Shown: piece by piece, positions 24,657 through 31,226 of the stretch
Layout of the letters: every line of letters begins with the position of its first letter
Position numbering within the stretch: position 1 is the first letter of the stretch
NCBI RefSeq assembly: GCF_003730015.1
Contig: NZ_RJTU01000008.1
Coordinates: 1 to 64,000, forward strand
Direction of reading: 5' to 3'
Origin: Epilithonimonas hominis
Lineage (GTDB): Bacteria; Bacteroidota; Bacteroidia; Flavobacteriales; Weeksellaceae
DNA: 64,000 bases
The notes under the pieces: model-generated
What the model saw: the letters and a program-made list of their open reading frames with translations, nothing else
What the model was told of the DNA's origin: nothing
The model's database searches: none
Translations under genes and position numbers: made by a program

Positions 24657-25439
24657 ATGAAAAATTTAATTTTAGTATGCGCTGGTGTTTCAATGTTAAT
24701 ATCCTGCAATGGATTAAAAAGTAAAAGAGTGATGATCTGGCAGGATGAATTCAATACTTCTCAGATTGATAAATCTAAATGGACTTTTGAAACTGGTGGC
24801 GATGGATTCGGAAATAATGAACTGCAGTTTTACACCAAAGACCGGAAGGAAAATGCAAGGGTAGAAGATGGCAATCTTATCATTGAAGCCAGACAGGAAC
24901 AATGGGTAAATAACCAATATACATCTGCGAAACTCATTACCAAAGAGACGTTTCCTTTCCAGTTCGGAAGTGTGGAGGTGAGAGCAAAATTGCCTAAAGG
25001 TAAAGGAACTTGGCCGGCGATATGGATGCTTAGTAAAAATATCAAAAAGTGGCCGGATGATGGTGAAATTGACATCATGGAACATGTCGGCTATAATGAA
25101 GGATTTATTCACGCTTCCGTGCATACAAAAAAGTATAACCATATTATCGGAACACAGAAAACCGACACAGTTCTCGTGAAGGACGCTACTGAAATATTCC
25201 ATGTCTACAGAGCAGATTGGACGCCTGAAAAAATTGAAATGTTCATCGACGATAAAAAATATTTCACCTATATCAATACGGAAAAAACATACGATGCCTG
25301 GCCGTTTGATCAGCCTTTTTACCTGATTCTGAATCAGGCAGTCGGCGGGAATTGGGGCGGAAAAGAAGGTGTGGACAGCACAATCTATCCTCAGAAGTTT
25401 CTGATAGATTATGTCCGAGTTTATAAGATAAACGACTAA
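24657..25439 (+). CDS. GH16 endo-beta-glucanase (laminarinase-like), lipoprotein
   Basis: A 260-residue enzyme with a lipoprotein signal (MKNLILVCAGVSMLISC). The GH16 jelly roll shows WQDEFNTSQIDKSKWTFETGG, TSAKLITKETFPFQFGSVEVR, GTWPAIWMLS, and the catalytic motif DGEIDIMEHVGY near residue 138, where E-x-D-x-x-E supplies nucleophile and acid/base. A C-terminal PFYLILNQAVGGNWGG and DYVRVYKI complete the fold. Substrates of this subgroup are beta-1,3- or mixed-linkage glucans. It is anchored in the envelope. Neighbouring remnants suggest it was part of a beta-glucan utilisation locus. Confidence 0.93.
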   Translation: MKNLILVCAGVSMLISCNGLKSKRVMIWQDEFNTSQIDKSKWTFETGGDGFGNNELQFYTKDRKENARVEDGNLIIEARQEQWVNNQYTSAKLITKETFPFQFGSVEVRAKLPKGKGTWPAIWMLSKNIKKWPDDGEIDIMEHVGYNEGFIHASVHTKKYNHIIGTQKTDTVLVKDATEIFHVYRADWTPEKIEMFIDDKKYFTYINTEKTYDAWPFDQPFYLILNQAVGGNWGGKEGVDSTIYPQKFLIDYVRVYKIND

Positions 25440-25606
25440 AAAACAATATTCTAATTCGCAACTGTGATAGCAATTGAATAGGTTAATAGAAACCAACTTG
25501 TTATTAGGCTATATTTTGAAGCTTAGCGCAATTAAGCATCAAGTATGCCCATTATAAAATGTCCTATAATTTACATTATGTTAAATTGGGTATAATAATC
25601 AAATAA

Positions 25607-25634
25607 AAATCAGCACTTTATAATGTGCTGATTT
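25607..25634. terminator. Terminator between GH16 and M14 peptidase genes
   Basis: A 10-bp stem AAATCAGCAC/GTGCTGATTT with an 8-nt loop. T-rich sequence follows on the minus strand, so it mainly serves the M14 gene. It also lies downstream of GH16. Confidence 0.8.
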
Positions 25635-25657
25635 ACTTTCTTATTTTAAGTATAATT

Positions 25658-26761
25658 TTATTCTATTTTAAAATCTACTAAAGCGTCCAGCTTTGGAAAC
25701 TTTTTATCGGAAATAAATTTCTTGCCTTTACAGTCGATCTCTTCCCAGCCTTTTTTATGATTAACATCACCGACCTCAATTACATACGGCTGATATGTCA
25801 GCTTGCCATCAGCATCCAGAATTTCTCTATACTGCACGGCAATATCAAGAATGCATTCAAAATCTGTATTGAGTCTTACATCTCTGTAGATTAGATCAAA
25901 ATGCGTTTCCTTGTTCTGAGGAATATCCAAATAAGTTTCGTAGCTATAGGTTTCACCTTTCAAAACGGACATCGCTTTGAGAGCAAAATATAAGGCCTGC
26001 GTGTAAAACTCTCTTGTTTTTTTCCGGTCTATATCATTTTCATAAAAACCGCCTTCTACCAGAACAGACGGAATTCCGGCTTTCATAAAATTATCTCCGG
26101 CTGAAGTTGGATAAAATTCGTCTGTATATTTTGCAATTCTGTTTGGCAGCATTTGTTTCATCTGCAGATAAATGGCAGCGATGACGGCCATACTTTTTTT
26201 CCTGTTTTCTGTTATAGCTCTCTCAGGGCTTTCAGAAGGCGCCAGGAATGATAACGTTGCAGGATGCTTTCCGTCTGTAGTAAAAATCGTTCGCTGATCG
26301 TGAAGATTCAGTAAGTAATCATAATCTCCAGTAAGTACTACGGATTTCAGAATTTTCATTTCGGCGCTGGAATTGCGCAAATAATCTCTGTTAATATCAA
26401 TATCAAAAGCGTTTCTTCTGGTCCATTGTTCAGAACCGTCAGGATTCAGCATAAAAATAAAATCAAGCTGTATAAGCTCAAATAACTTTTCCTTAAGTTC
26501 TGGATGTTTTTCAAAAATAGCTAGAAGATCAAGCATTGCCAAAGTTGCAGTAGATTCGTTCCCATGCATCTGAGACCAAGCTGCAATTTTCGTGGCGCCT
26601 TTTCCTAAAGTCATCATATATATAGGTTTCCCTAATCCGGACTTACCAACTTCTTTTATATAATCGCTGTAGTTACTCTGTAGGTAAGAAAATAATTTTT
26701 CAGGAGAAATATAGCGTTCTGGGAAATTTACATTTTTAAAATAGGGAAAACTTACGGTCAT
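25658..26761 (-). CDS. M14 family zinc carboxypeptidase
   Basis: The start at 26761 (MTVSFPYFKN) gives 367 residues. It is supported by a -7 box at 26783-26790 that places transcription 17 nt upstream, inside the longer alternative frame from 26845. The zinc site is WSQMHGNESTATLAM (H-x-x-E near residue 66) with the second His in YLLNLHDQRT. The catalytic Glu lies in PSVLVEGGFYEND near residue 235. There is no signal peptide, so it may be cytoplasmic, as in the M14 subgroup that trims peptidoglycan peptides or succinylated amino acids. The substrate is not predictable. Confidence 0.88.
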   Translation of the reverse strand: MTVSFPYFKNVNFPERYISPEKLFSYLQSNYSDYIKEVGKSGLGKPIYMMTLGKGATKIAAWSQMHGNESTATLAMLDLLAIFEKHPELKEKLFELIQLDFIFMLNPDGSEQWTRRNAFDIDINRDYLRNSSAEMKILKSVVLTGDYDYLLNLHDQRTIFTTDGKHPATLSFLAPSESPERAITENRKKSMAVIAAIYLQMKQMLPNRIAKYTDEFYPTSAGDNFMKAGIPSVLVEGGFYENDIDRKKTREFYTQALYFALKAMSVLKGETYSYETYLDIPQNKETHFDLIYRDVRLNTDFECILDIAVQYREILDADGKLTYQPYVIEVGDVNHKKGWEEIDCKGKKFISDKKFPKLDALVDFKIE

Positions 26762-26782
26762 TTTGCTTGTTTTGATTTGTAA

Positions 26783-26850
26783 CAAAAATAAGATTAAATC
26801 TGAAATTACACTTGTTACATTTGTAAAATCATTAAACATTGACAAATGTC
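26783..26850 (-). promoter_or_regulatory. Promoter of the M14 gene with ACAWWTGT palindromes
   Basis: The -7 box TATTTTTG (26783-26790, minus strand) predicts a start near 26778. The palindrome TTACATTTGTAA (26815-26826) is centred about 42 nt upstream of it. A second copy, GACAAATGTC (26841-26850), lies further upstream. The rest of the 338-bp gap to terC is AT-rich with no gene seen. Confidence 0.5.
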
Positions 26851-27040
26851 ACTTTGTCTGTTGATTATTTTGTGGAATGCATTATTTTTATTTTTAATTT
26901 ATAGACAGTATAAAATCAGTACTTTACAGTATTTATCTAAATATAAATTTTAATTTTACTTTAAGTATAATTTTACGGTATGTTTTCCATTTGTTCATCA
27001 ATGCGTTAAACACAAAAACGTAGCAATGATCCTCATATTT

Positions 27041-27084
27041 ACAAATGTGCAACCCATTAATTAACAATTAAATCGCTATTTTTG
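27041..27084 (+). promoter_or_regulatory. terC promoter with an ACAWWTGT palindrome
   Basis: The -7 box TATTTTTG (27077-27084) predicts a start near 27089, an 11-nt leader. ACAAATGT (27041-27048, within TTACAAATGTGC) is centred about 44 nt upstream of that start, in the same relative place as at the M14 and HTH promoters. Confidence 0.5.
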
Positions 27085-27099
27085 TCAATATTTTAAACA

Positions 27100-28155
27100 A
27101 TGAGCAACGAAATTTTGTTTCTTACCGGATTCCTGGTTTTTATTGTAATTATCCTCTTATTGGATTTGGGATTATTTAGTAAAAAAGACGGACCTGTTTC
27201 TCTAAAGCAAGCCGGACTGATGAGTTTTTTTATTGTACTTCTTTCTATGGGATTTTATATCCTACTCACCTATTACGGTCATCTGATTCATAATATAGAT
27301 AATATGGAAAGGCTGCAGGAAATAGTTGCTAAACATAAACATCCAATTAAGATAAACCCATCGAATTTCGAACATTCCTTATTATTATATGACAAAAACC
27401 TGGGCTTGGAATTTTTAACAGGCTATCTTGTAGAATATGCGTTGTCTGTAGATAACATATTTGTGATCTTATTAGTTTTTAGCGGATTTGGTGTGGCGCC
27501 GAGAAATTACCACAGAGTCTTATTCTGGGGGATTTTTGGAGCCATTGTGATGCGTTTTCTCTTTATATTTATTGGTGCTGCACTTATTCAGAAGTTTGAA
27601 TGGATAATGTACCTATTTGGCGCATTCCTTATATATACAGGCATAAAGATGCTTATAGAGCGTAATAAGGATGAAGAAATTGATCCTCAACATCATCCAA
27701 TTGTCAAGTTTGCACAGAAACACTTCAAGGTTCATAACCAGTTTGTAGGGAATAAGTTCTTTGTTATAATAGACGGTGTAAAAAAAATGACCCCATTATT
27801 TCTGGTTCTCATCATAGTAGAGGCTACAGATCTTATCTTTGCAGTAGATAGCATTCCAGCTATTTTTTCTATAACTAAGGATCCTTATATTGTGTTCTTC
27901 TCTAATATCTTTGCCATTATAGGACTAAGATCTATGTTCTTTTTGCTCGCCGGAATTGTTGATAAATTCCGATTTCTAAAGATAGGTCTTGCTGCTTTAT
28001 TAGCGTTTATTGGTCTTAAAATGGTGTTCCATCATTATTTGGAAGATATCGGTTTTGGAACCTCGGAATCCCTTATTGTAATAATGTCTATATTGCTCAT
28101 CAGCATTGGAACTTCCCTACTCTTTCCTGGAAAAGAACATAAGAAGGCCCATTAA
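27100..28155 (+). CDS. TerC/Alx family integral membrane protein
   Basis: A 351-residue protein with about nine transmembrane helices. TerC hallmarks are EYALSVDNIFVILLVFSGF near residue 113 and VEATDLIFAVDSIPAIFSIT near residue 241, the two acidic helices (SVDN, ATDLxxAxDS) thought to bind metal. TerC-family proteins include tellurite-resistance TerC and Mn2+ exporters such as Alx and MeeF. Manganese or another divalent metal is therefore a reasonable inferred substrate. It is a single gene with its own promoter and terminator. Confidence 0.92.
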   Translation: MSNEILFLTGFLVFIVIILLLDLGLFSKKDGPVSLKQAGLMSFFIVLLSMGFYILLTYYGHLIHNIDNMERLQEIVAKHKHPIKINPSNFEHSLLLYDKNLGLEFLTGYLVEYALSVDNIFVILLVFSGFGVAPRNYHRVLFWGIFGAIVMRFLFIFIGAALIQKFEWIMYLFGAFLIYTGIKMLIERNKDEEIDPQHHPIVKFAQKHFKVHNQFVGNKFFVIIDGVKKMTPLFLVLIIVEATDLIFAVDSIPAIFSITKDPYIVFFSNIFAIIGLRSMFFLLAGIVDKFRFLKIGLAALLAFIGLKMVFHHYLEDIGFGTSESLIVIMSILLISIGTSLLFPGKEHKKAH

Positions 28156-28189
28156 AATAACTTTTACTTTCACATTTACATAGTAATAC

Positions 28190-28214
28190 AGCTACTCATT
28201 GAGTAGCTTTTTTT
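28190..28214 (+). terminator. Rho-independent terminator of terC
   Basis: AGCTACTC and GAGTAGCT form a tight hairpin around a tiny ATT loop, followed by seven T residues. Confidence 0.85.
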
Positions 28215-28241
28215 ATAAGCCTATGCGGTCAAATTTTAGAT

Positions 28242-28341
28242 TTATCCCCAAATGCCCGTTTTCCACAGGTATTAATATTTTACTTGTTGATAAGTGTAAA
28301 TTCCCATACAGTTTTCCACAGTAAACATGATTAATACCTGT
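28242..28341. other. Intergenic stretch with DnaA-box-like sites and an inverted repeat
   Basis: TTTTCCACA occurs twice (28259-28267 and 28312-28320), matching the relaxed DnaA box TTWTNCACA, and TTATCCCCA lies at 28242-28250. ACAGGTATTAAT (28265-28276) is perfectly inverted at 28330-28341. Further right, GTTTAC-AGAA-GTAAAC (28383-28398) is another small palindrome. No credible gene occurs here. Confidence 0.35.
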
Positions 28342-28407
28342 AAAACAATGACTTATAGAGTAATGTATGTTACTAACAAGATGTTTACAGAAGTAAACCA
28401 CACTCAA

Positions 28408-28450
28408 TTACAATTGTAACTTTAATTTAAAATATTATTTTTACATTTGT
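28408..28450 (+). promoter_or_regulatory. Promoter and probable operators of the HTH regulator
   Basis: TTACAATTGTAA (28408-28419) is a perfect palindrome. TTACATTTGT (28441-28450) is a second ACAWWTGT copy that overlaps the -7 box TACATTTG (28442-28449). The arrangement suits autoregulation. The predicted transcription start is at 28454, the A of the ATG. Confidence 0.5.
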
Positions 28451-28453
28451 GAA

Positions 28454-28975
28454 ATGGAATTTAATGATAGAATTACAAAAGTAATAGAGTTTTCGGAACT
28501 GTCTCCAGCTGAATTTGCTGAAGAGATTGGAGTGCAACGCTCAAGTATCTCTCATATCATCTCAGGAAGAAACAAACCGTCACTCGACTTTATAACAAAA
28601 ATAAAATCTAAATTTCCTGATATCGAATGGAATTGGCTGATTACCGGAACCGGTGAAATGTTGATTAGTAAAGAAGAAGCTAAAATTGATGACAATCAAA
28701 ATTCTAAAGAAGATGACAAGCCAGTAAAAAAATCGTTGCCTAATCTCTTCTCATTAATTAATGATGAGCAGTTCGGCTATACGGAAACCGAAGATGATGT
28801 TACAAAAACAGTGACGCGAGAATCCGATATTAGCGTACAAACATCAGAAAGAAATAAAATAAACGATTCTCAGCCATTAGAGAATTTTCCACAAAAACAA
28901 GATTCCGACCCAAAAAAAATCAGAAGAATTGTATTTTTTTATGATGACGGAACTTTTGAGACCTATGAAAATTAA
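28454..28975 (+). CDS. XRE-type helix-turn-helix transcriptional regulator
   Basis: A 173-residue protein with an N-terminal Cro/CI HTH (residues about 5-60: LSPAEFAEEIGVQRSSISHIISGRNKPSLDFITKI, with the recognition helix around QRSSISHIISG). A polar linker follows, then a short conserved tail IRRIVFFYDDGTFETYEN. This two-part design is common in Flavobacteriia and its target is unknown. The upstream palindromes suggest it binds its own promoter. tRNA-Arg follows 23 nt after the stop. Confidence 0.88.
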   Translation: MEFNDRITKVIEFSELSPAEFAEEIGVQRSSISHIISGRNKPSLDFITKIKSKFPDIEWNWLITGTGEMLISKEEAKIDDNQNSKEDDKPVKKSLPNLFSLINDEQFGYTETEDDVTKTVTRESDISVQTSERNKINDSQPLENFPQKQDSDPKKIRRIVFFYDDGTFETYEN

Positions 28976-28998
28976 TTATTTTTGATAACTGTTTCCAA

Positions 28999-29070
28999 GG
29001 CCTCATAGTTCAACGGATAGAATAGAAGTTTCCTAAACTTTAGATCCAGGTTCGATTCCTGATGAGGCTA
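28999..29070 (+). tRNA. tRNA-Arg (anticodon CCU)
   Basis: A cloverleaf can be drawn by hand. The acceptor GGCCTCA pairs with TGAGGCT, the D stem is GTTC/GAAT, and the anticodon stem is GAAGT/ACTTT around TTCCTAA, giving anticodon CCT (CCU in RNA), which reads AGG. The T arm has CCAGG-TTCGATT-CCTGA, with a C-A mismatch at its outer pair. The 3' CCA is not encoded. It is convergent with the response regulator gene starting 6 nt further on. Confidence 0.9.
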
Positions 29071-29075
29071 CATTA

Positions 29076-29438
29076 TTATTTGATATATTTTGCCACTTTG
29101 TTTTCAAGTTCTTCCAGATCAAATGGCTTGGCAACATAATCATCTGCTTTTGCACTTTCTGCAAGAGATTCTATATCATTATTGGCAGTTACATAGATCA
29201 CGGGAATATTCCGAAACTGTTCATTGCTCTTAAGAAGTTTGGTAGCTTCAATTCCGCCAATATTCGGGATCCAATTGTCCATCAGAATAATATCAGGAAG
29301 AAACTCGGAAACTTTTTCCAAAATGTTGTGAGACGTCTGGGAGATATCTACCTCATAACCGCCATCCTTGAAAATTATTGAGATGAGCTCCAGCAAAGTA
29401 GTATCATCATCAAAAATCAATATCTTTTTCTTATCCAT
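29076..29438 (-). CDS. Single-domain response regulator
   Basis: A 120-residue receiver domain with no output domain. The acidic pocket is FDDD near residue 10, the phosphoacceptor is D54 in ILMDNWIPNIGG, the switch Thr is in VTANND, and the conserved Lys is in AKPFDLEEL. It is the last gene of the six-gene phosphorelay operon, 16 nt after the CheB-type gene. It probably relays phosphate from one of the two kinases to a partner protein. Confidence 0.9.
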   Translation of the reverse strand: MDKKKILIFDDDTTLLELISIIFKDGGYEVDISQTSHNILEKVSEFLPDIILMDNWIPNIGGIEATKLLKSNEQFRNIPVIYVTANNDIESLAESAKADDYVAKPFDLEELENKVAKYIK

Positions 29439-29454
29439 AATCTTAATTTGATTC

Positions 29455-30027
29455 TTATATATTTATTTGATTAATATTAATGCAAAGTTTTTCCGGATTA
29501 ATAAGAAGATCATAGTCAACCTGCTCTTTGGCGTGTCTTGGCATATAATCTACTTCAGCTGTTTCAGGATCCTGAATCCAGATTTTTCCGTTATTGTTTT
29601 TTATATATTTCAATCCGTATATGCCGTCCGCATTGGCACCGGATAATAAAATGGCTAAAAGATTTTCTTTGTACACCTGTGATGCCGATACAAACGAAAT
29701 GTCTATAGAAGGTCTCGAAAAGTGATGCTTTTCTGACCTGTCCAATGAAAGATTGGTCTTCGAATCAAATAGTAGATGATAATCTGCGGGGGCAATATAT
29801 ATTTTATCATTTTCTATTTCCGTTTTATCTTCTATTTCAATTACCTGCTTATCTGTAAATTGCTGAAGTAATGACTGCAATATACTTGTAGACTGTGCTT
29901 TTCTATGGATGACAAGGACAATGGGAAAATCTAACTTCCTTTCCAAACCGCGAACAAGATCGAGTATCACCTGCAGGCTGCCTGCAGATCCGCCGATAAT
30001 CACCAATTCTGTCCGTATCTTTTGCAT
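29455..30027 (-). CDS. CheB-type methylesterase domain protein without receiver
   Basis: A 190-residue stand-alone CheB catalytic domain. The triad is complete: S14 in IIGGSAGSLQ, H41 in LVIHRKAQST, and D135 in LLSGANADGIYGL. Usual chemotaxis CheB carries an N-terminal receiver, which is missing; a separate receiver gene lies next door. CheB enzymes hydrolyse glutamate methyl esters or deamidate glutamine on chemoreceptors. No receptor gene occurs in the window. It lies 2 nt after the CheR-type gene. Confidence 0.88.
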   Translation of the reverse strand: MQKIRTELVIIGGSAGSLQVILDLVRGLERKLDFPIVLVIHRKAQSTSILQSLLQQFTDKQVIEIEDKTEIENDKIYIAPADYHLLFDSKTNLSLDRSEKHHFSRPSIDISFVSASQVYKENLLAILLSGANADGIYGLKYIKNNNGKIWIQDPETAEVDYMPRHAKEQVDYDLLINPEKLCININQINI

Positions 30028-30029
30028 CT

Positions 30030-30860
30030 TTAGTTCTGTGTCGTTTTTTTCCAGATTTTCTGATCATTGATCTGCTGGTAGGTCTTCCCTAGGTTTGAAA
30101 ACCGTAAAGTTTCTTTCGATCCCAGTGCAAGATATCCCAGATTTTCTAAACTGTCATCAAATAATTTGAACACCCGTTCCTGCAAAGGCTTATCAAAATA
30201 GATCAGAACATTCCTGCAGACAATCAGCTGAAAGCTGTTAAATGAGCTGTCAGACACCAGATTATGGGTAGAAAGAATCATTTTTTCTTTCAGACTACTG
30301 TCAAATCTTGCGCTGTCGTAATTTGCCGTATAATAATCCGAAAAGTCTTTTTTGCCTCCAGATAAAATATAATTTTCGGAATAAGTCTTCATCTGACTGA
30401 TCGGGAAGACACCAGCCCGCGCAGTTTCTAAAACCGAAGGATTAATGTCTGTCGCATAAATTAAAGATTTATGATATAGCCCGGCCTCTTTCAGAAGTAT
30501 TGCCACAGAATACGCTTCTTCGCCAGTAGAACATCCAGCAATCCATATTCTTATAAGTGGATAGGTTCCTAGTTGCGGAAGTATATTTTCTCTTAGTTCT
30601 TTAAAGAAATATGGATCTCTGAACATCTCTGTCACATTGACTGTTACTTCTTCTATAAAGCGCTTCAGATAATTTGGTTCGTTAATAAGTGTATATCTCA
30701 GTTCTGCAAAGCTCGTAAACTTATCTATCAGGCAAATTCTATTAACACGCCTTTTGAAAGATGCCCGACTGTATAGCGAAAAGTCATAGCCATACAAATC
30801 ATAAACATCTTTTATCAGATATTCTAACTCTTCATCTTTTACAATTCCGGGTTCTATCAT
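30030..30860 (-). CDS. CheR-type protein-glutamate methyltransferase
   Basis: A 276-residue CheR. The N-terminal helical domain (FSLYSRASFKRRVNRICL) precedes VTEMFRDPYFFKELRENI. The SAM-binding domain has IRIWIAGCSTGEEAYSVAILL near residue 105, ATDINPSVLETARAGVF and LIVCRNVLIYFDKPLQ. It would methylate glutamyl side chains using SAM. The C-terminal pentapeptide-binding partner is unknown because no chemoreceptor is nearby. It overlaps the upstream receiver gene by one base. Confidence 0.92.
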   Translation of the reverse strand: MIEPGIVKDEELEYLIKDVYDLYGYDFSLYSRASFKRRVNRICLIDKFTSFAELRYTLINEPNYLKRFIEEVTVNVTEMFRDPYFFKELRENILPQLGTYPLIRIWIAGCSTGEEAYSVAILLKEAGLYHKSLIYATDINPSVLETARAGVFPISQMKTYSENYILSGGKKDFSDYYTANYDSARFDSSLKEKMILSTHNLVSDSSFNSFQLIVCRNVLIYFDKPLQERVFKLFDDSLENLGYLALGSKETLRFSNLGKTYQQINDQKIWKKTTQN

Positions 30861-31225
30861 TATGATAATTTTTCAATGGTATTTAAAAGAGTATCAACAT
30901 CAATTGGTTTTGTAACATAATCATCTGCTCCTGCTTCCAAACATTTTTCACGGTCTTCCGGCATGGCTTGCGCAGTTACGGCAATAATTATGCTATTATT
31001 GATTGGTTCTGTTTTCCGGATGTTTTTCATTGTTTGATAGCCATCCATATCAGGCATCATCATATCCATTAATATGACTTTTATATCCGGTTCATCCTTT
31101 AACATTGTAATGGCTTCGTCTCCAGACAAGGAACTTCTAACATCATAACCTTTTGATTTTAATGTTAGCTTTAGAGCAAATATATTTCTGGGATCGTCAT
31201 CTACGATCAGTATTTTTTTCTTCAT
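30860..31225 (-). CDS. Single-domain response regulator
   Basis: A 121-residue receiver. VDDDPRNIFAL forms the acidic pocket, D54 in ILMDMMMPDMDGY is the phosphoacceptor, VTAQAM holds the switch Thr, and VTKPIDVDTLL the Lys. It closely resembles the third receiver of the adjacent hybrid kinase (ITDDDARNIFSL, VLMDMMMPEMDGYETI), suggesting duplication. The gene ends on the first base of cheR and starts 1 nt after the kinase stop. Confidence 0.92.
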   Translation of the reverse strand: MKKKILIVDDDPRNIFALKLTLKSKGYDVRSSLSGDEAITMLKDEPDIKVILMDMMMPDMDGYQTMKNIRKTEPINNSIIIAVTAQAMPEDREKCLEAGADDYVTKPIDVDTLLNTIEKLS

Positions 31226-31226
31226 A

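Noticed and set aside
24714-25496. A 260-residue minus-strand frame over the GH16 gene
   Set aside because: GH16 on the plus strand has its signal peptide and catalytic motif; the opposite frame has no recognisable features.
28213-28407. A 64-residue minus-strand frame between terC and the HTH gene
   Set aside because: It runs across palindromes, DnaA-like sites and the terminator tail, and its protein has no coherent character.
28156-28453. Chromosomal replication origin
   Set aside because: Only two good DnaA-box matches, no dnaA nearby, and gene orientations do not diverge around it.
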